A DNA stretch of 8,582 nt from Oscillospiraceae bacterium (GTDB lineage Bacteria > Bacillota > Clostridia > Oscillospirales > Acutalibacteraceae): assembly GCA_022508705.1 (NCBI GenBank), contig JAFLUO010000077.1:1-8582 (forward strand). The letters are read 5' to 3'. Shown here one piece after another: positions 1 to 6,149 of this stretch (the first letter of the stretch is position 1; every line of letters begins with the position of its first letter). A program made the position numbers and the translations under genes. The notes under the pieces are model-generated. The model was not told the DNA's origin. It searched no databases and saw nothing but the letters and a program-made list of their open reading frames with translations.

Positions 1-923
1 TCCTTTCCGCGTTTTAACTGCATTTTCCGTTTCAATGCAGGAAGCTTTGATTTAAAGTAAGGTGCGGAAATCGCAATAATAACGATTATTGACGAAACGA
101 GCTTGAGCATGTAAGCCGGCATATCAAAGCGAAGAGCTATCGTGTAAATAATTCTGAATACAACCCCGCCGAGAACAACGCCTATAGCTCTGAGGGGAAT
201 TTTGCCTTTGCCGAGGAATATTCCGCCTATAAGCAAAGATGCAAGCGCAATGGTGAGCATACCCGTGCCGATGTCAATGTTAACCGATTTTTGCGACTGT
301 GCAAGAAGACAGCCAGAAAGGGCAGTAAAGGAGTTAGAAATGCAAAGACCTACAATGGTTGTGAAAACGGGGTTGATTGATGACGAACGCACCATATCGG
401 GATTGTTGCCCGTTGCCCTTATTGCAAGACCTAACTTTGTTTTAAGGAAAAATGACAAAAATATAACTATAACTGTAACTGCCGCAAGCGAAATAATAAG
501 TACATAATTTTTTGCAAACGGAGTACCTGCAAGTGCGTCCTTGAGCATAGTAAAAACGGTTTTTGTTCTGTTCATATTAAGTAAAGACGAGTTGCCCATA
601 ACCGCAATATTAACCGAATAAAGCCCTGTATTTACAATAATACCTGCAAGCAAGCTGTTAATACCCATTTTGGTCTGCAAAAATGCGGTAACAAATCCCG
701 AAAGCATTCCTGCCACCATTGCCGCAGGGATTGAAAGCAAAGGGTGCCCTGATATTGCAACAACTGCGCCCACGGTAGCTCCGAGGGTAAAACAACCGTC
801 AGTCGAAAGGTCGCAGACATTGAGCATTGAATAGCTTAAAAATAACGCTAATACGGTAAGGGAGCTTATCAGACCTAACTGTAATGCATTTTCACCGAGA
901 CCCAGTATTGTGGTCAAATCCAT
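1..923 (-). CDS. trpY: TrpY-type ABC transporter permease (tryptophan import), 3' end cut by window edge
   Basis: Membrane permease of an ABC importer of the BPD_transp_2 class (the TrpY/COG4120 group that travels with PF04392 binding proteins). I translated 307 codons without a stop. The protein is almost entirely hydrophobic helices, and it carries the family's cytoplasmic-loop signature ATGNNPDMVRSSSIN around residues 180-195, followed by a stretch resembling the usual LSNxxxALSGxLLAQ motif. The visible C-terminus is already basic (KSKLPALKRKMQLKRGK), so only a few codons are probably missing. The ATG at 921-923 has an AAGAGAAG-like ribosome site just upstream. The gene lies about 90 bases after the binding-protein gene on the same strand and should be co-transcribed under the Trp T-box; an ATPase gene is expected off the left edge. 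No tryptophan codon occurs in the visible part. The family assignment is seen in the sequence. Tryptophan as substrate is inferred from the riboswitch. Confidence 0.87.
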   Translation of the reverse strand, partial: MDLTTILGLGENALQLGLISSLTVLALFLSYSMLNVCDLSTDGCFTLGATVGAVVAISGHPLLSIPAAMVAGMLSGFVTAFLQTKMGINSLLAGIIVNTGLYSVNIAVMGNSSLLNMNRTKTVFTMLKDALAGTPFAKNYVLIISLAAVTVIVIFLSFFLKTKLGLAIRATGNNPDMVRSSSINPVFTTIVGLCISNSFTALSGCLLAQSQKSVNIDIGTGMLTIALASLLIGGIFLGKGKIPLRAIGVVLGGVVFRIIYTIALRFDMPAYMLKLVSSIIVIIAISAPYFKSKLPALKRKMQLKRGK

Positions 924-959
924 AAAATCACTTCTCTTTTAAATTGTGTCAAAGAGACG

Positions 960-987
960 AACAGATAACCACAACGGGTTATCTGTT
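960..987 (-). other. Perfect intergenic hairpin between binding-protein and permease genes
   Basis: Two 11-base arms, AACAGATAACC and GGTTATCTGTT, are perfectly complementary around a 6-base loop. They lie between the stop of the binding-protein gene (1016) and the start of the permease gene (923). No uridine run follows the stem on the minus strand, so it is not a typical intrinsic terminator. In ABC importer operons, a hairpin after the binding-protein gene commonly protects the upstream mRNA segment from 3' exonucleases and lets the binding protein be made in excess over the permease. That role is an inference here. Confidence 0.6.
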
Positions 988-1015
988 TGCCCTAAAAATA
1001 TGCTTTGTGATTGTT

Positions 1016-2125
1016 TTATGCTTCTTCTGTAGCTGACTGCATAGCCATAGCAACGGGAGTTGCAACGCCTACCATAAGGTCAACTTTGTCAGCAACAAAG
1101 CCTGCAATAATCTGGCTCATTACGTTGGCATCAGCGTTGCAGTTGTCATATTTAACAACGAATGCAACATTCTTTTCTTTACCGATTTTGTCAAGCTGAA
1201 CCTTAATGTTGCTTACTATCTGGTTAAGAGATGCGTCATCAACGTAATTGCAAATGCCGACTGTGAATGTCTTTTCAGCATTTTCAGCGCCTACTGTGCC
1301 TGATGCAAGCTTAGAGGCAGGATTTGATGCGTTGGGGTCTTCAAAGGCATCACCTGTTGTAATTTCGTTTATCTTTTGGCAGAAGGGAGCAAATTTTTTG
1401 GATATTTCTTCAAAATCGTAACCGAGCTTTTCACAAATTTCTGTGTTAATTGTTGCCGTGCCGTTATCAAATGTTTTAACTGAGAGTGTTGCAGTGTCTT
1501 TTCCGTCAATCAAAACGTCGGCGACCATGTTTGCTGTTTCAACGCCGAGGTTTGCATAGTCAACACCGTAGCCTAAGAATGCGCCGTTAAGTGCGAAAGA
1601 GTCAGCCCCTGTGAAATGGGGAATACCTGCCTCTGAAAGCTTCTCATAAATTGAAAGCTCAGCAGTCATAATTGAGTTGTCTGTGGGGGTAAATATAGCT
1701 GAAACCTTGTCTGCAATAGCAGAGTCAACTGCAAGGCTTATTTCGTCAACGGTTGTTCCAGTGTACTCTTTGTAAGCAATGCCTTTGCTTTTAAGGAATT
1801 CTTTTGCCTCTGCTATGGGAGTTTTTGATGAATCCTGACCAACGTCATAAAGAAGACCGATTACAGCATTACTATCTGTTGAAACTGTTTCAAGAATAAG
1901 ATTAAAAATTGCCTTTGTGTCAAGGTAATCTGATGTACCTGTAATGTTGCTGCCTGGTGCTTCAAGTGAAGAAACAAGCTGTGCATCCATTGGATCTGAA
2001 ACTGCTGAGAAAATAACGGGAATTTTATTTTCTGTCTTTCCGTTTGTGTCTGCTTTTTTGCCGCATGCTGCGAAAGCGGTGATTACTAATACTAATGCGA
2101 GAATAATTGCAATATACTTTTTCAT
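1016..2125 (-). CDS. trpX: Circularly permuted TrpX-like ABC substrate-binding lipoprotein
   Basis: Extracytoplasmic solute-binding lipoprotein of the PF04392/TrpX family, 369 residues from the ATG at 2123-2125, which has AAAGGA 9 bases upstream. Residues 1-20 form a signal peptide (MKK then a hydrophobic run) ending in the lipobox AFAAC, so Cys21 would be lipidated. The segment order is unusual. After a short polar linker (22-33) the mature protein begins at KIPVIFSAVSDP, which is normally the hinge in the middle of the family. It continues through NITGTSDY (60-67), IGLLYD (89-94), IFTPTDNS (144-151), GYGVDYANLG (185-194) and the usual C-terminal region (to about 260). A linker (about 262-285) then leads to TFTVGICNYVDDASL (286-300) and ends with VDLMVGVATPVAMAMQSATEEA, normally the N-terminal portion that runs into the IPVIF strand. 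All parts are present once. The protein contains no tryptophan. It is controlled by the upstream Trp T-box, which supports tryptophan or a precursor as ligand; the ligand is inferred. Confidence 0.88.
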   Translation of the reverse strand: MKKYIAIILALVLVITAFAACGKKADTNGKTENKIPVIFSAVSDPMDAQLVSSLEAPGSNITGTSDYLDTKAIFNLILETVSTDSNAVIGLLYDVGQDSSKTPIAEAKEFLKSKGIAYKEYTGTTVDEISLAVDSAIADKVSAIFTPTDNSIMTAELSIYEKLSEAGIPHFTGADSFALNGAFLGYGVDYANLGVETANMVADVLIDGKDTATLSVKTFDNGTATINTEICEKLGYDFEEISKKFAPFCQKINEITTGDAFEDPNASNPASKLASGTVGAENAEKTFTVGICNYVDDASLNQIVSNIKVQLDKIGKEKNVAFVVKYDNCNADANVMSQIIAGFVADKVDLMVGVATPVAMAMQSATEEA

Positions 2126-2186
2126 AATAAACTGTCCTTTCAAATAGAAAAATATTTAATATTAAAATTGTTTTAGTTAAATGGGG

Positions 2187-2225
2187 TTACTTTAAGCTTC
2201 GCCATCGCTTTGTTAATTTAATCAT
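2187..2225 (-). CDS. Putative 12-residue leader peptide with one Trp codon, between T-box terminator and trpX
   Basis: A short open frame, MIKLTKRWRSLK followed by TAA. It begins 8 bases after a strong Shine-Dalgarno (GGAGG, plus-strand complement at 2234-2238), a better ribosome site than that of the downstream trpX. It lies after the transcription terminator, so it is only transcribed when the T-box permits readthrough. Its single Trp codon (2202-2204 on the plus strand) is flanked by two CGA arginine codons. An analogous arrangement is known in Bacillus subtilis, where the rtpA (anti-TRAP) operon has a Trp T-box followed by a Trp-containing leader peptide that controls translation of the next gene. 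The ribosome site and frame are seen. Translation and any regulatory role are inferred, and no obvious competing hairpin was found between this frame and trpX. Confidence 0.5.
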   Translation of the reverse strand: MIKLTKRWRSLK

Positions 2226-2241
2226 TAAAATCGCCTCCGTG

Positions 2242-2285
2242 AAAAATAAAAAAACCTGTCTCAGTAAACTACTTACTGGGACAGG
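2242..2285 (-). terminator. T-box intrinsic terminator
   Basis: On the minus strand, CCTGTC pairs with GACAGG and CAGTAA pairs with TTACTG, separated by one C-A mismatch, around a GTAGT loop (stem 2255-2285). A run of seven U, one A and five U follows directly (2254 down to 2242). The left arm is also needed for the antiterminator (see the T-box entry), so the two structures exclude each other. Confidence 0.9.
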
Positions 2286-2526
2286 AAAAATTCTAACCTG
2301 CGGTACCACCCAAATTCATATCAAACGATATGCACTCACCGCGTACTAACATACGCTAAGCACTGTAACGGTTGCCCTCCGTCGCCCCTACTTACATTCG
2401 GTTTGCCCTCAAAAGTCCATTCACTGATATTATCGTTACCGCACTTGCACCGACGGCGGCTCTCTGAAAACGCATCGTAACAGCTACTACTCTTTCTCAA
2501 AGGTTTGCTAATGGTTTATTAACTTG
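2242..2526 (-). promoter_or_regulatory. T-box riboswitch, specifier UGG (tRNA-Trp)
   Basis: Transcriptional T-box leader that senses uncharged tRNA. The T-box motif UGGUACCGC lies at 2300-2308. Stem I shows AAAG pairing with CUUU (2492-2495 with 2412-2415) and CUG with CAG (2481-2483 with 2424-2426). These enclose a specifier loop, AGUAGUAG opposite UGAAUGGA. The codon UGG (2417-2419) sits in the standard GAA-NNN-A context, so the cognate is tRNA-Trp. The distal part has the typical AGAGAG and GGUGCAAG elements with CCGC/GCGG pairing. Smaller hairpins follow at 2341-2356 and, as a perfect CAUAUC-GUUU-GAUAUG stem III, at 2317-2332. The antiterminator forms as GGG (2309-2311), the bulge UGGUACC, then GCAGG (2297-2301) pairing with CCUGU-CCC (2278-2285); those same bases form the left arm of the terminator. 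Low charged tRNA-Trp should therefore switch on the transporter operon. The start of the leader is estimated from the promoter. Confidence 0.95.
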
Positions 2527-2532
2527 GATAAA

Positions 2533-2561
2533 AGTCTAACACCATATTTAAAATTTGTCAA
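2533..2561 (-). promoter_or_regulatory. Sigma-A-type promoter of the T-box/trpXY operon
   Basis: On the minus strand, a perfect TTGACA (2556-2561) is followed by a 17-base spacer and TAGACT (2533-2538, 4 of 6 consensus bases). A-tracts upstream of the -35 (about 2562-2590) could act as an UP element. The predicted start, near 2526, places the first bases of the transcript just ahead of T-box stem I. Confidence 0.8.
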
Positions 2562-2638
2562 CAATTTTTTTCAAATTTTTTAATTTTTCCTGCTAACAAG
2601 TAAAAACATATAGAAAATAAATGGAATTTGTGATACAC

Positions 2639-2644
2639 TATAAT
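2639..2644 (+). promoter_or_regulatory. Probable -10 element of the polA promoter
   Basis: A perfect TATAAT lies 55 bases before the polA start codon in AT-rich sequence. There is no convincing -35 at 16-18 bases upstream (only A/T-rich AATAAA-like sequence), so the call rests on the -10 box and position. The transcript would diverge from the T-box operon, whose promoter begins about 80 bases to the left. Confidence 0.5.
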
Positions 2645-2699
2645 AGCAAGATATTGTGTAATTTTAAAGGTTTAAAATATAAACGAAAGGATTTCTTTT

Positions 2700-5279
2700 A
2701 TGAATGTACTTGTTGTTGACGGAAACAGTATATTATTCCGTGCTTTTTACGGAATAAGGCTTCTTACCACTAAAGACGGGCGCTTTACAAACGGAATTTA
2801 CGGTTTTATGAATATTTTTCTTAAACTGATTGAGGAAACGGAACCGCAGGCGGTAGCCGTTGCCTTTGATTTACATGCACCCACATTTCGCCACAATATG
2901 TACGACGGGTATAAAGCAGGGCGTAAAGCAATGCCCCCGGAGCTTGCAAGTCAAATACCCGTGCTCAAAGAGTTGCTCACGGCTCTTGGCTATAAAATAC
3001 TTGAAAAAGAGGGATTTGAGGCAGACGATATTTTGGGAACGGTTGCCGAAATGTGCGGTAAAGACGATATGTGCTATCTTGCAACAGGCGACCGTGACTC
3101 GTTTCAGCTCGTAAGTGAAAACGTAACGGTTATTCTGCCCAGAACGAAGATGGGAACAACGGTGACAGACCGATATACTCCCGAAAAAATTATGGAAGAA
3201 TACGGCGTAACTCCCGTTCAAATGATTGACATTAAGGCCCTTCAGGGCGACAGTTCGGACAACATTCCGGGAGTCGCAGGCGTAGGGCAAAAAACTGCGG
3301 GTGAGCTTATTAAAGATTTCGGCTCAGTTCAGTATATTTATGACAATTTGGAGTCATTGCCTATTAAAGACAGTCTTCGCACTAAACTTCAAAACGGCAA
3401 GGAAAGCGCATTTTTAAGCTATTCTCTCGGCAAAATCATTAAAGATGTTCCGATTGGCACATTAGAGGATTTAATCCCTGTAGACCTTGACACCGAAAAA
3501 GTGAAATATATCCTGTCTGACCTTGAAATGTTCAAGATTTTGGAAAAACTTGATTTGAACTCGGCATCTGTAAATAAAACTGAAAATAAAAAGCAAGAAC
3601 TTGAATTCATAGAAGAATTTGATTGTTACGATGTGTACAGTAAAATTAAAAGTGAAGGCAAATTTTATTTTACAGCTGATTTTTCAAATCTTTCATCACC
3701 CGAATTTTTCTTTCTTAATTCAGGAACGGTTTATCATTTAACTAATGAAAGAACAAGCGAATTTGGTTATATAGAAAAATTATTAGAAGACAGCGAAATA
3801 GAAAAAATAACGGATAATTCAAAGCATATTTACAGATTTGGTTTTTTAAATAATACGAAAATCTGCAATCTGACTCTTGATACATCCCTTGCAGGTTATA
3901 TTCTGAATCCGTCATCGCTTGACTATTCAACGGTAAGACTTTGTGATGAATACCATATCCCTGCGCCTATTGTTGCAAACGAGAGTAAATTTGCTCAGAA
4001 TTGTGCAGTTCTTCGAGCGATTGAACCGATTTTGCGTTCAAAAATCGAAAGCAATGGGCAAAATGAATTGCTTTATGAAATAGAAATGCCCCTTGCAAAG
4101 GTTTTAGCCTCAATGGAGCATATCGGCGTGCTTGTTGATACAGACGGTATTGCAAAATTCGGTGAAAAAATCAAAAATGAGATTGAAAGCGTTAGGGGAG
4201 AGATTTATTCTCTTGCAGGTGAAGAATTTAATATAAATTCTCCAAAACAGCTTGGTGTTGTGCTTTTTGAAAAATTGAAGCTCCCGTCTGGCAAGAAAAC
4301 AAAAAGCGGTTATTCAACCAACGCCGAAATCCTTGAAAATCTGCAAAATGATTACCCGATTGTGAGCAAGATTCTGTGGTACAGAACACTTTCAAAGCTT
4401 TATTCCACTTATTGTGAAGGTCTTTTAAAGGCAGTTTGTGATGATGGCAGAATTCATTCGTCTTTCATTCAAACGGAAACGCGAACGGGAAGAATTTCGT
4501 CAACTGAGCCGAATTTGCAAAACATTCCTGTGCGCAAGGAAATAGGTAAAGAAATGCGCAAATTTTTTGTTGCTCCCGAAAGCTATTTGCTTGCCGATGC
4601 CGACTATTCGCAGATTGAGCTTCGCGTTTTGGCTCACATTGCTGATGATAAAGTTATGATACAAACCTTTAACGATGAGGTAGACATTCATACGGTGACT
4701 GCATCGCAGGTTTTCGGTATGCCGCAGGAAATGGTGACTCCTCTAATGCGTAGCCGTGCAAAAGCAGTTAATTTCGGCATTGTTTACGGAATAGGCGCAT
4801 TTTCATTGGCAAAAGACATCGGTGTAACAAGAAAGGAAGCAGACAGTTATATTAAAGGCTATCTTAATCATTACAGCGGTGTTAATGAATATATGGAAAA
4901 TATCATTAAAACGGCGACGGAGCAAGGCTTTGTAACAACTCTTCAAAACAGACGGCGCTATTTACCAGAGCTTTCCTCTTCAAACGGAATGCTTCGTGCA
5001 TTCGGTCAAAGAGTGGCAAGAAATATGCCAATTCAAGGCACGGCGGCGGATATAATCAAGGTTGCCATGGTGCGTGTATATAACAGACTTAGGGAGGAAA
5101 ATATGAAATCCCGTCTTATTTTGCAGGTACACGACGAGCTTATAGTGGAATCTCCCGAAGGTGAAATTGAAAAGGCTTCAAAAATTCTCAGTGAGGAAAT
5201 GGAAAACGCCTGCAAAATGAAGGTAAGGCTTCGTGCGGATGTGGGCGTTGGTAAAACTTGGTATGAAGCAAAAGGATAA
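2700..5279 (+). CDS. polA: DNA polymerase I (5'-3' exonuclease plus polymerase, proofreading-dead)
   Basis: Family A DNA polymerase of 859 residues, used for Okazaki fragment maturation and repair synthesis. Residues 1 to about 290 form the 5'-3' exonuclease, with the expected acidic metal ligands (D7, D57, the ADD at 108-110, D131/D133, D184/D187) and the helical motif GVAGVGQKTA (191-200). Residues about 300-450 match the proofreading domain only in fold. The first exonuclease motif reads FYFTADFSNL, where active enzymes have FDTE, and the second lacks its aspartate (NSKHI). Proofreading is therefore predicted absent, as in Bacillus and Thermus Pol I. The polymerase motifs are intact: motif A DADYSQIELR with D635, motif B RSRAKAVNFGIVYG (684-697, K688, F692), and motif C QVHDELIVE (809-817, D812). 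The start has AAAGGA 8 bases upstream. The gene probably heads a transcript continuing through the next two genes. Confidence 0.97.
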   Translation: MNVLVVDGNSILFRAFYGIRLLTTKDGRFTNGIYGFMNIFLKLIEETEPQAVAVAFDLHAPTFRHNMYDGYKAGRKAMPPELASQIPVLKELLTALGYKILEKEGFEADDILGTVAEMCGKDDMCYLATGDRDSFQLVSENVTVILPRTKMGTTVTDRYTPEKIMEEYGVTPVQMIDIKALQGDSSDNIPGVAGVGQKTAGELIKDFGSVQYIYDNLESLPIKDSLRTKLQNGKESAFLSYSLGKIIKDVPIGTLEDLIPVDLDTEKVKYILSDLEMFKILEKLDLNSASVNKTENKKQELEFIEEFDCYDVYSKIKSEGKFYFTADFSNLSSPEFFFLNSGTVYHLTNERTSEFGYIEKLLEDSEIEKITDNSKHIYRFGFLNNTKICNLTLDTSLAGYILNPSSLDYSTVRLCDEYHIPAPIVANESKFAQNCAVLRAIEPILRSKIESNGQNELLYEIEMPLAKVLASMEHIGVLVDTDGIAKFGEKIKNEIESVRGEIYSLAGEEFNINSPKQLGVVLFEKLKLPSGKKTKSGYSTNAEILENLQNDYPIVSKILWYRTLSKLYSTYCEGLLKAVCDDGRIHSSFIQTETRTGRISSTEPNLQNIPVRKEIGKEMRKFFVAPESYLLADADYSQIELRVLAHIADDKVMIQTFNDEVDIHTVTASQVFGMPQEMVTPLMRSRAKAVNFGIVYGIGAFSLAKDIGVTRKEADSYIKGYLNHYSGVNEYMENIIKTATEQGFVTTLQNRRRYLPELSSSNGMLRAFGQRVARNMPIQGTAADIIKVAMVRVYNRLREENMKSRLILQVHDELIVESPEGEIEKASKILSEEMENACKMKVRLRADVGVGKTWYEAKG

Positions 5280-5287
5280 TAGTTGAT

Positions 5288-6136
5288 ATGAGAAAAGTTA
5301 CTTTTGTTTGCAGCGGAAATACTTGCCGCAGCCCTATGGCTGAGGCGCTTTACAGAGCGTATTTAGAAAAAAATAAAATAGACGGAATAACTACTGCAAG
5401 CGCAGGAGTTTCTGCATTCAGCGGTGACTGTGCCGCTCCTGAAGCTATAGAGGTTTGCAGAGAAAGAGGCGTTGATTTATCCTATCACCGTTCAAAGCGG
5501 CTTAATTTTGAAGATTTGAATACGACGGATTTATTCGTTTGTATGACCGCTTCTCATGCAGATGTTCTTCATAGGTATGGTAAGAGAAACACGGTTACTC
5601 TTTCTGTTCCCGACCCGTATTGCAGGGGGATAGAAGCGTACAGAGCATGTGCCGATTTAATCGAAAAAGGCTTTGAGGCTTTAACACAGTCACTTTTGGA
5701 ACTGCCCGAAATTTGCGAAATGCGTGAGGATGATATTCCAACTCTTCACCGTCTTGAAAAGGAATGTTTCGCAGAGCCTTGGAGCGAGCAACAGTTGAAA
5801 GATGAACTGAGTAACCCCACGGCCCGCTTTTTTGTAGCTAAGAAAGACGGTAAAGTTCTTGGCTACATCGGCGCTAACAATATAGCAAATGAGGTATATA
5901 TTACTAATATTGCAGTTTTCCCTGAATATAGAAATCAGGGCCTGGGTGAAAAGCTGTTATCGCATTTATGCTTTGTCAGCACGGAAGAAAATGCAGATTT
6001 TGTAACGCTTGAGGTCAGAAAATCAAATAAAAATGCCATAAAGCTTTACGAAAAATGCGGATTTGAAAGAGTGGGCGAGAGGAAGAATTTTTATTCAGAC
6101 CCTATCGAAGACGCTTACATTTATACTTTACAGTAA
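5288..6136 (+). CDS. Fusion: low-molecular-weight (arginine-type) protein phosphatase + RimI N-acetyltransferase
   Basis: A 282-residue two-domain protein. Residues 1 to about 139 are a low-molecular-weight phosphatase. The loop CSGNTCR runs from the nucleophile C8 to R14, and the general acid is D109 in VPDPY. Position 12 is Thr, which in B. subtilis YwlE marks arginine-phosphatase specificity where tyrosine phosphatases have Ile/Leu. Residues about 142-282 are RimI, which acetylates the N-terminal alanine of ribosomal protein S18. It shows EPWSEQQL (163-170), NIAVFPEYRNQGLG with the acetyl-CoA loop (207-220), LEVRKSNKNAIKLYEKCGF (241-259) and the RimI-type tail RKNFY, with a likely catalytic Tyr269. 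The junction has almost no linker. Met145 could start a separate RimI, but no good ribosome site precedes it. The main start uses AAAGGA at the end of polA, 11 bases upstream. tsaD follows 13 bases later; rimI and tsaD are frequent neighbours. Domain calls are firm; phosphoarginine specificity is inferred from Thr12. Confidence 0.92.
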   Translation: MRKVTFVCSGNTCRSPMAEALYRAYLEKNKIDGITTASAGVSAFSGDCAAPEAIEVCRERGVDLSYHRSKRLNFEDLNTTDLFVCMTASHADVLHRYGKRNTVTLSVPDPYCRGIEAYRACADLIEKGFEALTQSLLELPEICEMREDDIPTLHRLEKECFAEPWSEQQLKDELSNPTARFFVAKKDGKVLGYIGANNIANEVYITNIAVFPEYRNQGLGEKLLSHLCFVSTEENADFVTLEVRKSNKNAIKLYEKCGFERVGERKNFYSDPIEDAYIYTLQ

Positions 6137-6149
6137 AAGGAACAGATTT

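Noticed and set aside
202..507. Plus-strand open frame of 101 codons inside the permease region
   Set aside because: It is antisense to the well-supported permease frame, has no ribosome site and shows no recognisable protein features.
2126..2143. Upstream TTG start extending trpX by six residues
   Set aside because: It would overlap the AAAGGA ribosome site and put MKGQFI before a standard MKK signal peptide; the ATG at 2123-2125 is better placed.
2174..2206. Alternative mini-ORF MAKLKVTPFN inside the trpX leader
   Set aside because: No ribosome site precedes it, and it overlaps the better-supported Trp-containing frame.
2635..2659. Imperfect inverted repeat ACAC...AATA / TATT...GTGT over the polA -10 box
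   Set aside because: The arms are interrupted and AT-rich and match no operator I recognise; chance is likely.
2871..3290. Minus-strand open frame of 139 codons inside polA
   Set aside because: It is a shadow of the polA exonuclease domain with Cys/His-rich unnatural composition.
6063..6149. Upstream ATG extending tsaD by 29 residues
   Set aside because: It overlaps the preceding fusion gene out of frame, lacks a ribosome site, and precedes the family-typical MKILSIESSCDET start.
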